Below, piece by piece: positions 55,525 to 64,000 of a DNA stretch of 64,000 bases. A program made the translations under genes and the position numbers. A model generated the notes under the pieces. That model was given only the letters and a program-made list of their open reading frames with translations. It ran no database searches and was not told the origin of the DNA. Position 1 is the stretch's first letter. Each line of letters starts with the position of its first letter. This stretch comes from Keithomyces neogunnii (Eukaryota; Ascomycota; Sordariomycetes; Hypocreales; Clavicipitaceae), in contig JAIOWQ010000006.1 in NCBI GenBank assembly GCA_020975405.1, forward strand, positions 1,674,001-1,738,000. The letters are read 5' to 3'.

Positions 55525-57798
55525 TTATAAGGTGGTTGAGTAGCTTCGGCTAAGAGATGGTTTGCTGCCCCGTTGTTGTTGTTGCTGCCTTGATGACTGC
55601 GATCCCGATCCGATCTTCTCAAAGCCCTGCAGAATATCGAGGCCAGCAAAGTCTGAGCTTGTGCCGTTATTGCGGGAGCCAAAATCGCTGGTATCAATGC
55701 CCAATGTCGGCCAATCACTGTCGATTGAGAGCTCCAACATGGCAGAGAACTTGCTTGGCGAGCCCAGGCGTGATGGCGACTGCTGGAACAATTTGGATGG
55801 CGAGCCCAGGCCCTCGAATGCCTTGCTGGGCGTGTCCAGGAAGAGCGATGGAGAATGTTCAGAGACTTTAAAAAAAGGGGCCGAGGTGATTGACTTCTTG
55901 ATAGCAGAATTCGTGCCCTCGCCAAGTGCAGATGCAGACACGGATCTGTCAAGTCGAGCTCGTTTCGCCGAGCGCTTGATAGGTGAGCCAGCATCGACGG
56001 ATCCGATGCCGGGAAAGAGAGAGTCGTCCATCGACGTAAAATCCTGGAAAATATCAAACTCATTTGATGACATCCCCATATCATCAAAGGGATACACGGC
56101 ATCCTCAAGGTTGAAAGCCGGGCTCCACGGAATACTGTCCTCCCCAATACCAGTCACGCGTCGCAGCGGCGATTGCAGCATGTGTCGCACCTTATCACGA
56201 TGAATGCGCAGATTCGTGTTTGGTGAGACCGAAGGAGGTGGTCGAGCAGGTGGCTTCATTTTTACAATCGGCGTCAGTGGTGGCAACGTCTGGTGTTCGT
56301 TCGCCTGCCGCAGTGGCGACGACGAGATGGGGCCATATAATGACAAGGAGCGCGACTTTGTTGGGCTCAGGGGCGATGAGTTTCGAATACGAGCAATCTC
56401 CTCCTCTGCACGGCCACGGGTGAGGCGTGGTCGATCGGCCTCGGAAGTCAGCAGGAAGGCCTTCTGGTTTGGTCGAATAGCAGAAGACTCCAATGAAGAG
56501 ATGTAGCCACTATCGTCCATTGACGCGAACTTCCGTTTGTGTGACCGAGAGATGGAGGATGCGGGATTTCGACTCAGGGGAGGCGGGGTGCCGCTTCTTG
56601 CCTCGGCATGCCTCGAGACAGGAGGCGAAGAATGCATGTTGGCAGGGAGCGGAGAGTAGAGCGACGACTCAAGAGGCAGGTCGCTCTCGGCAGCCTTGTC
56701 GACGATATCCTCTGGGCTAACATTATCCGACACGGGGATGGTGGCATCGGATGAAAGCTCTGCGAGCATAGAGTGCGTGGCTTGCGAAGTGGGCAGAGGC
56801 GGAAGTGTCGAGTGATGCATTGGAGCTGGCGGAGGCAGCGTCGGTTCTTGCAGGGGAGCCGTGACGGGTCTCGATGGTTCGAGACGTGTTGACATTACGG
56901 GAAGGTTTTCTGCCGTGGGCGCAGACTTTCGCGTGGGCTTTTCCTTGAGAAACTGAAATTCAGTACCAGGCTCGATTCCCCAGTAGTTGCCCTTGCCAGG
57001 GTCGTCCTTGGGTCGCTCGATTTTGATGAAGTTCTTGTGCAGACTCAGGTTGTGTCGAATGCTGTTCTGCCACCCCGAATCGTTGGGGTTGTAAAAGGAG
57101 TAACTATCACTGATCCATTTGTAAATCTGTGCCAGAGTCAGTCGACGCATTGGCGACCGGAGAATGGCCATGCCAATGAGTTGGGCGTAGCTGTGCTGTG
57201 GTTTCGTCCCGTCGTCTGTGATGGGAGGGAATGAATCATGCGGGGGGAGATCATCCGTCTTGGTCTTCTTCACTGGTCGAGAATCCTTGATCTGAGGAGC
57301 ATCCAGCAAACCTCGCTTGCCATTGGGCTTCTGAAAATAGGTTTCGACAGACAAGTTTATTGCTGGTGGAGCAGGGAAGATTTGAGGGTGGATATTCTCC
57401 TTGCCATAGCTCATCACATCGATTTGCGGTCGTTGGGGACCAGTCTTGAACTTGGATAAAAGTGGCTTCTTCTGAAGTGAATCTGTGCTGGACCCCTTGC
57501 CCAGGGGAGGTGCCATGGACACCATATGGAGCTTGTTTCCGTGTGACGAGGCTTTCAAGGGGGACCGAGGGGACGATGATCTCGCCTTGTGCGGCGACAG
57601 GCTCATGCCATTCGCCATTGGGGGGTTGAGAATGACGTTGGAGTTGGAGCTGCTCAAGGGACGGCGAGCAGGCTTTGTGACTGAAGGCATGGGTGCGTGA
57701 CTCGTCATGGGAGCGCTTCGATCGAAAACATCGTCCTGGAATATATGAAGCGGCTCATTGGGGCCGGAGAATGGCGCGGCTCTGGCCATTCTGGCCAA
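55525..57798 (-). CDS. Forkhead transcription factor, Hcm1/Sep1 type
   Basis: An intronless coding frame of 757 residues. The forkhead DNA-binding domain lies at about residues 198-282: 'KPQHSYAQLIGMAILRSPMR', 'LTLAQIYKWISDSYSFY', recognition helix 'GWQNSIRHNLSLHKNF', then 'PGKGNYWGIEPG'. No FHA domain precedes it, which argues for the Hcm1/Sep1 group (S-phase or septation genes in yeasts) rather than Fkh1/Fkh2. The flanks are Ser/Pro-rich with many SP/TP sites, as expected for a CDK-regulated factor ('SPTKSRSLS', 'SSPLRQ', 'LQSPLRRVTG'). The N-terminus 'MARMARAAPFSGPNEPLHIF' looks natural. A possible short 5' UTR intron (donor GTACGT at 58056, acceptor CTAG near 58006, minus strand) lies upstream. 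Cell-cycle control is inferred from the family. Confidence 0.9.
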   Translation of the reverse strand: MARMARAAPFSGPNEPLHIFQDDVFDRSAPMTSHAPMPSVTKPARRPLSSSNSNVILNPPMANGMSLSPHKARSSSPRSPLKASSHGNKLHMVSMAPPLGKGSSTDSLQKKPLLSKFKTGPQRPQIDVMSYGKENIHPQIFPAPPAINLSVETYFQKPNGKRGLLDAPQIKDSRPVKKTKTDDLPPHDSFPPITDDGTKPQHSYAQLIGMAILRSPMRRLTLAQIYKWISDSYSFYNPNDSGWQNSIRHNLSLHKNFIKIERPKDDPGKGNYWGIEPGTEFQFLKEKPTRKSAPTAENLPVMSTRLEPSRPVTAPLQEPTLPPPAPMHHSTLPPLPTSQATHSMLAELSSDATIPVSDNVSPEDIVDKAAESDLPLESSLYSPLPANMHSSPPVSRHAEARSGTPPPLSRNPASSISRSHKRKFASMDDSGYISSLESSAIRPNQKAFLLTSEADRPRLTRGRAEEEIARIRNSSPLSPTKSRSLSLYGPISSSPLRQANEHQTLPPLTPIVKMKPPARPPPSVSPNTNLRIHRDKVRHMLQSPLRRVTGIGEDSIPWSPAFNLEDAVYPFDDMGMSSNEFDIFQDFTSMDDSLFPGIGSVDAGSPIKRSAKRARLDRSVSASALGEGTNSAIKKSITSAPFFKVSEHSPSLFLDTPSKAFEGLGSPSKLFQQSPSRLGSPSKFSAMLELSIDSDWPTLGIDTSDFGSRNNGTSSDFAGLDILQGFEKIGSGSQSSRQQQQQRGSKPSLSRSYSTTL

Positions 57799-58635
57799 AT
57801 CGAGCGAGCGAAAGCGTCAAACGCGTGTGTTGAGCGGCAGGCTTTTTTTCTCTTTTGGTTCTGGAGCGAGACGCGCAAGCCGGGACTGTTCAAATAGTCA
57901 GTCAAGCCAAGTCGACCAGGATAAAATGGCCTTATGGATCGGGTCGCTAGGAGGCGGCTCCTTTCGTCGGGCACGCAGCAGCCAGGCAATCGATAGATGA
58001 GATGACTAGGTAAAATAAGGAGCACGATGCAAGACCAGACATATTATGCAACGTACCTGAATGCAGCCGTGCTCTTGAGATTGACTGTGGGTCGCGAATG
58101 CAGGGCGCGGACGCTGGTCTTGAAAAATGGGTTTGAATATGAGTGCCGAGTGTTGGATGGGGTACTGAGGCGAAACGGCGGTGGGTTTTTTGACGCGTCG
58201 TAATTTGATATCGGAGTGGATGTCGAGGTCTCGAGACAAGATGCGTGATTGCCCAAGCCGAAGGCGAGCAAAGATTAAGTAACAAGGTAAGAAGGAAAAA
58301 GGAGACACCGGTGAAGGGTTTGGTCGGCAGTGGTGCGAATGGTAAGATGAAAATGGGTAGCAAGTGAGGGGAAGAAGAGATGAATGGTGTAGATGGAGGG
58401 AAGAAGAGATGGGAAGAAGGGAGACATGCAATGGGCCGGATCCAAGAACGGACGTGAGTGGTAGGAGTACCTTGTAATAGTACTAGTACTAGGAGCAGTG
58501 GTAGATCCAGCACGAGGATCGGGAAGTTGGCAGGCTCAGGTATGGATGGGTGTGGAGGGTACGTACTCCGTACTTTGACTTGGCATTGCACTACTGCGCA
58601 CCGTACTGCGTAAAGTACTTAAGTAGAGTGCTCCG

Positions 58636-58651
58636 TACTCCGTACTCCGTT
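58636..58651. repeat. Tandem CTCCGTA units (part of 58631-58651)
   Basis: Three consecutive 7-bp CTCCGTA-type units in a region already rich in the GTACTCCGTAC word. It shows how the dispersed motif can expand in tandem. Confidence 0.85.
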
Positions 58652-59407
58652 CTTACTTTAGTTTATGGTGGTACAATATGCGCGGTACATACCTAGGTAC
58701 GTGAGCACGAATGGATGGGACAAATGGACGGTACATGGGGATGGCATGGATTGCCATGGATGGGCAGTTTCGGAGGGCGAGAGGCAGCAGGAGCAGGCCG
58801 ATTGATGATTTGCCACGGGCTCATGATCCATCCAGCCAAGGGCGGCCAAGTCAACGTCTGCGACCAGCTGGGCCTTGTTGGTGAACCTTGGAGCTGAGCC
58901 AGGATGACGGCCCACGATGGACTAGATTGGGCCAAAGGGATTGGTTCAGAGGCACCGAGAGCTGACACGACGAACAGGGGGGGGCCAGGGAGGGAGGGCG
59001 CCTGCGCCTGGCCAAGCACTGGCGGCTCGCAGGCTTTCTACCAGACGCCCAAGGGACACTGAACAGTGAGGGCCTGGTGGTCCGTGGTGGACGGCGCACA
59101 TGGAGTCGCCGCGTTTGGGAATTGGCCTCACGCTCGATTGGCTCCACGTCGCAGGCGCGTGCGTTGAATCATGGCTTGCTCGTGCTGGCTATCGACAAGG
59201 GCGCCTTCGAGCGGGGTTCCGGAATGAAGCAGATGGGCCGGTGATGGCAGACAATAGTTGGCTGGCTATTGTAATATGGAGGGCTCTGCATGGGCTGCAG
59301 CGCTGGCTGAGAGAGAGAGATGGGTTCATGCACACACAGCTGTCAAGCCTGAGCCGCACCAGCGTGGCTTTGGCATGGACTGCATTTCGCGCCTGAGATG
59401 TGGGCTC

Positions 59408-59438
59408 ATTTGACCATTTGGCCATTTGGCCATTTGAC
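59408..59438. repeat. CCATTTGG tandem repeat (three units)
   Basis: Three CCATTT units separated by two-base linkers (GA, GG, GG). Short slippage-type repeat in intergenic DNA. Confidence 0.8.
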
Positions 59439-59909
59439 TCGGCGGCAAAGTTGGCGCACGAAAAACGCCAGGCATGGATGGGCGTCGAGGTGACGCGAGG
59501 CGCACACAATCCTACCGTAATTATGAAGCATATTCCGTACTCCGTATCGCATGCGAGGCGTGTCTGCTCGCACATGTACAAACACGTATCACGACATTGG
59601 ACGGGCCATCCATGGCGGCCGCGACCAGTGGGCGAGAGGCGCGGATGCATCGTGCGTCGTGCGCTCTCCCATGACGGTCTGAATACGTTTGTGGCTTGAG
59701 GGACAAAGGACAGCAGGAAATAGAACCGGTCACCAGATAATATCAGCCGGTCCACACGCCCGGACAGAGGTGTTCTTCACGAGCTCTGACGCACCGCACC
59801 TTGGCCATCGTTTCTCTGACCCACGCACCTTCCGATTGCAATCCAGACGTCGTCGAATCAAAGACACTTGTCTTGGGGTCCATGGCGCATGAAATCTCAT
59901 ACCCGAAGT

Positions 59910-59931
59910 GGGGGGGGGGGGGGGGGGGGGG
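59910..59931. repeat. Poly(G) tract, 22 nt
   Basis: Twenty-two consecutive G, enough for an intramolecular G-quadruplex. Exact length is uncertain. Confidence 0.85.
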
Positions 59932-61959
59932 AGTCAAGTAGACGGCAATTCTGTTTAGTAAAGTTGGCACATGGAACAATCGTCCAACTTTCAATGCAAG
60001 GGCTCAGCACCGCGGTGGGCCTCGTACAATGTAAAACTCTGGAGAGACTTTTGAATCGGGGCATTCATCCCAATTGACCCGAGTCTTGCGGAAGGGAGGG
60101 CGTGATTCAGCATCTCTGAGCGTTGCAGCCTGGCCTCGATTGTGGTTGTAGCCCAAGAAAGCTCGACGCGTCTCGGGAGACGCGTCTTTTGTTTACACTT
60201 GCGCGTGCACACAGCCAATCACATTGCTTGGTGCACCCCACTCCAGACCTCCCACCAAGCATCACAAGGCGGCGGCGATGAAGCAATCATCACCATGTCC
60301 AGCCAGACCTGTTGCATCTTGCAGATCTCCTTGTCAAACGATGACGCCTATTCACGCTCGGGGGCCCACCGAGAACTCGACATCTCGACCTTTTCCTCTT
60401 CACGCACGTCTTTTCTCATTGTTCCTTGGCAACAGCCCCCTTCCAGTGCAACCGGTCAAACGTCACACGACGTTGGGCCGGTTCCCTCCAAAGGCTGGCC
60501 TCTCGCGATGCGACCATTCCAGGAAGCGCGTCAAAATGAGTGGGCTGCAGCCCATCCACGCGTCTTTCAATGCCATTGCTGTTCCATCCACCCCCAACCA
60601 TTTCATTTCGTCGACGGGAAACTCTAGGAATGCACCAAGCAGCCATTGAATGCACTCTGACAGACAGCATCGCGTTGGTCCAGCACATTTTGAACATGGG
60701 CCGAGGTAAAACCTGGCCCGATCGAAGGCCCATGTTCCCCATTCCATAACTGCGCCTCAATCCAGTGACATCATTATAACTGAAGCTTCAGCACCTGGTG
60801 AAGAAGACTGCTGTTTCACGCCACTCTTCAGCCCGACAGGCTGCTGCAACGTAGCCGTCGAAACGAAACCCACCAGCCCACAACTCGACACTCGACCAAG
60901 TAGCCGGATCCATGTTCATCCCTTCGCCCTTGTTTATTGTACTTGCTCTGGCTGTGCTCTGGCTGTGCTCATGGCCAAGCCATTCTTGAGCAACTATGAC
61001 GATTCCAAAACGCCCGACTATAAGCCGCGCATAAAACACCAACTGCCTAGATGGCTCCACGCACGAGGGAACTCGTTGCGCTATTTCGAACATCATGTTT
61101 CTGCGCCAAGTCATTCTACGCGTCTGAGTCGTTTCTGCCACACATGTCTGTACCTGCATATCCCCAGATCACTCTCGAACCAACCCTCCCTTCCCTGAGA
61201 CCATCCTTCCCAACTACACGGGCCATACATGCAAATGTGAACTGCGCAATGGCAGACTGTTCCACCCATTCAGTGTAGTGCGAGCCATCTTGAACCGTAC
61301 TGTCTCACTGTCGTCGTACGGACCTGACTTGTAAGCGAGAACCCACGGATCGACATCGCCCTTGATCCGTCTCACCTTTGTGAAAAGCGTGGTGTAGTTG
61401 CGTTTCTCAGCGCGCATGGTGCCCGCAGAGCAATCTGGGTGGCGTTTTTAAGAAGAAATCGATTGCCCAATGATAAATCGAGCTAGACTTGATCTTCTCA
61501 ACATCACCATTACTGATCTGGATTCATTGATAAACCTACCCACCGCCATGTGACCTGACTCCATCTAATCTCATCTCATCTGGTCTGATCTGATCTGGGC
61601 TTCTCAAGACTAGACTCGAAGCTCAAGAGATTCATGCCCAGTGTAGCACAAACTCTGGAACAAAATGAGGGCGCAGTTGCACAGAAACCCTTCCTACGTC
61701 TACATCTCCACATCTTCACATCCAACTGGCAGTCACAGTTACACCAAGTAGAGCTTTGCCTGCTCGTATAAGGAGTTCAACAAGATGCAGCATTGAGCAT
61801 TGTCATGATTACGACCAAGATCGCGAGGCCGATTGCTCCTTTGCACGCTTTTCCTACTAGATACAGTGACCTGCTTGTCCAAAACTACTCTTGTACCACA
61901 CCGTAGATGACACGTCCGTCAAATTGGCATCTATTTTGTAACATGTCAAACTTTCCACC

Positions 61960-64000
61960 TCAGTCCAAAACCTGGCCCCTAAATGCGGATACACTCTTGT
62001 CATTAGTCATCGTCTTCTTCAGAGTCTTGCCCATTTGGATCTCGCTCAGGAAACCGGCTGGACGACCACCAGGTATCGGGGCGGCCGGGCCATTGCCGGG
62101 TGGAGGAGGCGGGGGAGGCGGAGGAGCCCCTGTAGCAGGCATCGGGGGCGGTGGTGGAGGAGCCGCTCCCGTCGGTGGCATGGGCGGCGGCGGCGGCGGC
62201 GGCGGCGGCGCTGAAGGAGCATCAGAGCCAGGCATGGACGGTGGCGGAGGAGGAGAGGTAGGGCCATTGCTCTCCGGCATGGGGGGAGGCGGTGGTGGTG
62301 GTGCGACAGGGGCATCTGAGCCAGGAGCTGGTGGAGGCGGCGATGCAACAGGAGTATCGTTTGCCGGCGCTGGACTGGCCGGCGTTGAATCTCGTCCTGC
62401 AGCAGACAACGGCCGCGGCGGTGCCATGGTCCCGAACAGGATGGATGCCAGTTGAGCAGCGTTGCCGCCTCCCGGCCTGTCGTCGTCGTCCGAGTCCTCG
62501 TCATCGTCCTTGTCGGAACCCCAATCATCAGAATCGGCTCGCTTCCGGGACACTGGGCCGGCAGGGCCGGCAGGAGGCTGGCTCATGCGATGGAAGGGAT
62601 TCGTAGATGGGTCGGAACGAGGTACCGCAGGAGTCGCCGCGGTTGGCGTGACAGCGGCAGCATCCTGAGCGTGGCTGGTCGATGGTGATTCAGCTGGCTG
62701 TGACATCATCTTGTGATACGGATTCTTGCTTTCAGTTTCGGGCGGTGACGTGACAACCGTCGGCACAGGGGGCGGTGCAGCTGGCACGGCAGGAGGGGAG
62801 CTGGGCTTCTTCTCCGTCTCGTGATGGACAATCTGGCTGCCGCTTGGCGTGGACTCCTGGGGAGTGATTTGTTGAGGGCCTTCATCGTCGTCCGAGGAGC
62901 TGGCGTCGTCAAGAGCTTCTAGTTGTCGCTGAAGCTCGAGCTCGCGCTGCTTGGCTTCTTCAATCTCTGCACGCCTCGCAGCCATCTTTGCTTCTTTTTC
63001 CTTGGCTTCTGCCAGAGCAGCCTTCTTCCGCCTCCTCTCCTCCTCCTTTCGCAACTTGCCCTGCCTTACTTGTTCTTCGAGAGCCTTCAGACGGGCTGCA
63101 GCGGCCTCCTGTTCTCTAGCGAACTCGTCCTCTGCCTGCTTGGCGGTTTCCCTAATAATCCCCATGTTAGTGCTATGCGTATAATCACGCAACATGGTGC
63201 GACTGCAAGACTTACTCCATTTCCCGGGTCTCTCTTTGCTGTTCCTCGCGTTCATTGGTAAGTCTCGCTTCCTCAGCAGCCTTGGCGGCCCGTTCCTCCT
63301 CTGCCTGTCTTGCCGCATCTTGTTCGGAAGTATCTACCTTCGCGCCTTTCCTTGATGGGGGAGGAGGAGGGGCTCTGGCAGCCGCCTTGGGCGTTTCTGG
63401 CGCTGCAACGGGAGCAGGCACACCCTGTTCATCAGCAAGGCGGGCTTGGCGCTCAGCTTCTCGCCGGGCGTCTTCCTCCTCTGCTTGCTTGAGCTTGGCT
63501 GCCCGCTCAGAGCGTTCTCGCTCAGCCCGTTGGGCGGCCGTCTCGCCCGACTTGGCAGGGGCCTTAATACCCAGTGCAGCCAAGCGTTCAGCCATGCGCT
63601 GCTCGGCCTGCTGTTTGATGTATGCAGCACGCTCTTCAGGAGTTTTGTAGGAAGAGTATGAGCCACCAGCAGGAGGCGTGGCAGTGCGAGACGCGGAAAC
63701 AGGGCTCTCCACGCGCGGACTATCGACTCTCTCTGGCCGGGACTGCTCGACGGCGGGTGAAGCTCGGGCGCGGTGTTGGTCTTGGGCACGCACACGAGCA
63801 GCGCGGCTGTCGCGCTGCAAATCAAAAATGAAGTCTCGAACTTCATCTTCAACTCCGAGAGCGTCCTCCCAGCGCCTTTTCTCATGTTCACTAGTGTTGT
63901 CCTTGCCAGTTTCTTTGAGGCTGTCCTCGATACCGCGTGCAAAATCGCGAACGCTGTCTTCAACATCACGAACCATGCTTTCGTTGCTTTCCTTCTCGCT
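61960..64000 (-). CDS. PAN1: Pan1-like actin and endocytosis scaffold, C-terminal part (5' end outside window)
   Basis: The frame enters from the right edge and is open there, so the N-terminal EH-domain region lies outside. Two exons are visible, 64000-63216 and 63151-61960, with a 64-nt intron bearing a CACTAAC branch point; about 658 residues are coded. The first half is a long charged helix rich in E, R, K, A and Q, typical of the Pan1 coiled coil. Then follow NPF-type ('STNPFHRM') and related motifs, an acidic patch ('DSDDWGSDKDDDEDSDDDD') that in Pan1 activates Arp2/3, 'AAQLASILFGTMAPPRPLS', and a proline-rich tract with many PPPPPP blocks. A WH2-like actin-binding end ('FLSEIQMGKTLKKT') closes the protein. 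Pan1 promotes actin assembly at endocytic sites with End3 and Sla1. Confidence 0.9.

Larger units (their letters stand above)
57799..61959. other. Gene-poor stretch, 4.2 kb, between the forkhead gene and PAN1
   Basis: It contains the forkhead promoter and the PAN1 3' flank. A cluster of TACTCCGTA words lies at 58564-58651, a G22 tract at 59910-59931, and a short CCATTTGG tandem repeat at 59408-59438. A GATCT/CATCT-rich stretch is near 61563-61598. A 67-codon minus-strand frame (61214-61417) is discussed in findings. No other gene is supported. Confidence 0.55.

Overview
The window is nuclear DNA of a filamentous ascomycete, most likely a Sordariomycete of the order Hypocreales. Short introns (about 50-270 nt) with GTRNGT donors and CTAAC-type branch points interrupt most genes. 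The proteins are typical fungal single-copy genes, two belong to domain families I know only from fungi (DUF1770, DUF3074), and the intergenic DNA is rich in short GTAC-containing motifs. I could not run a similarity search, so the genus is not assigned. I recognise no transposon, rRNA gene, CRISPR array or bacterial-type operon.

Layout. 0-8.4 kb: the 3' end of a THADA/Trm732-like tRNA-methylation partner, a DUF3074 START-like protein and a large Sip3/Lam-type sterol-transfer protein. 9.3-29.1 kb is a dense block dominated by RNA and translation genes: eRF1, a DUF1770 protein, a DDT/RSF1-like chromatin protein, ribosomal protein uL2, adenosine kinase, an Est1/SMG7-like protein, a ZNF511-like zinc-finger protein, the splicing factor Bud31, the complex I LYR subunit NDUFA6/B14, the Pol I/III subunit Rpc19 and a tRNA-Lys(UUU). 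29.1-35.6 kb is gene-poor; the only candidate I can support there is a small secreted cysteine-rich protein at 33034-33348 on the minus strand. 35.6-40.5 kb: an unrecognised 443-residue low-complexity protein and a Hal4/Sat4-type kinase. 40.5-46.4 kb is another gene-poor stretch, with octamer tandem repeats and homopolymers. 46.4-57.8 kb: a CaMKK-type kinase, the TRAPP subunit Bet5, peroxin Pex3, Atg101 and an Hcm1/Sep1-type forkhead factor. 57.8-62 kb is gene-poor, followed by the C-terminal part of Pan1, which runs off the right edge.

How the genes relate. The set is mostly housekeeping and shows no pathway cluster. Several neighbours share divergent promoters: eRF1/DUF1770, the DDT protein/uL2, the Est1-like protein/ZNF511-like, Bud31/NDUFA6, CaMKK/Bet5 and Pex3/Atg101. 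Multi-exon models were assembled by hand from splice signals; every model given here keeps its frame from the start (or window edge) to the stop.

The least explained items are the cysteine-rich secreted candidate, the 443-residue protein with its long pyrimidine-rich leader, the repeated 11-mer GTACGGAGTAC in intergenic DNA, and an open frame that would extend uL2 by about 170 residues if its last intron were retained.
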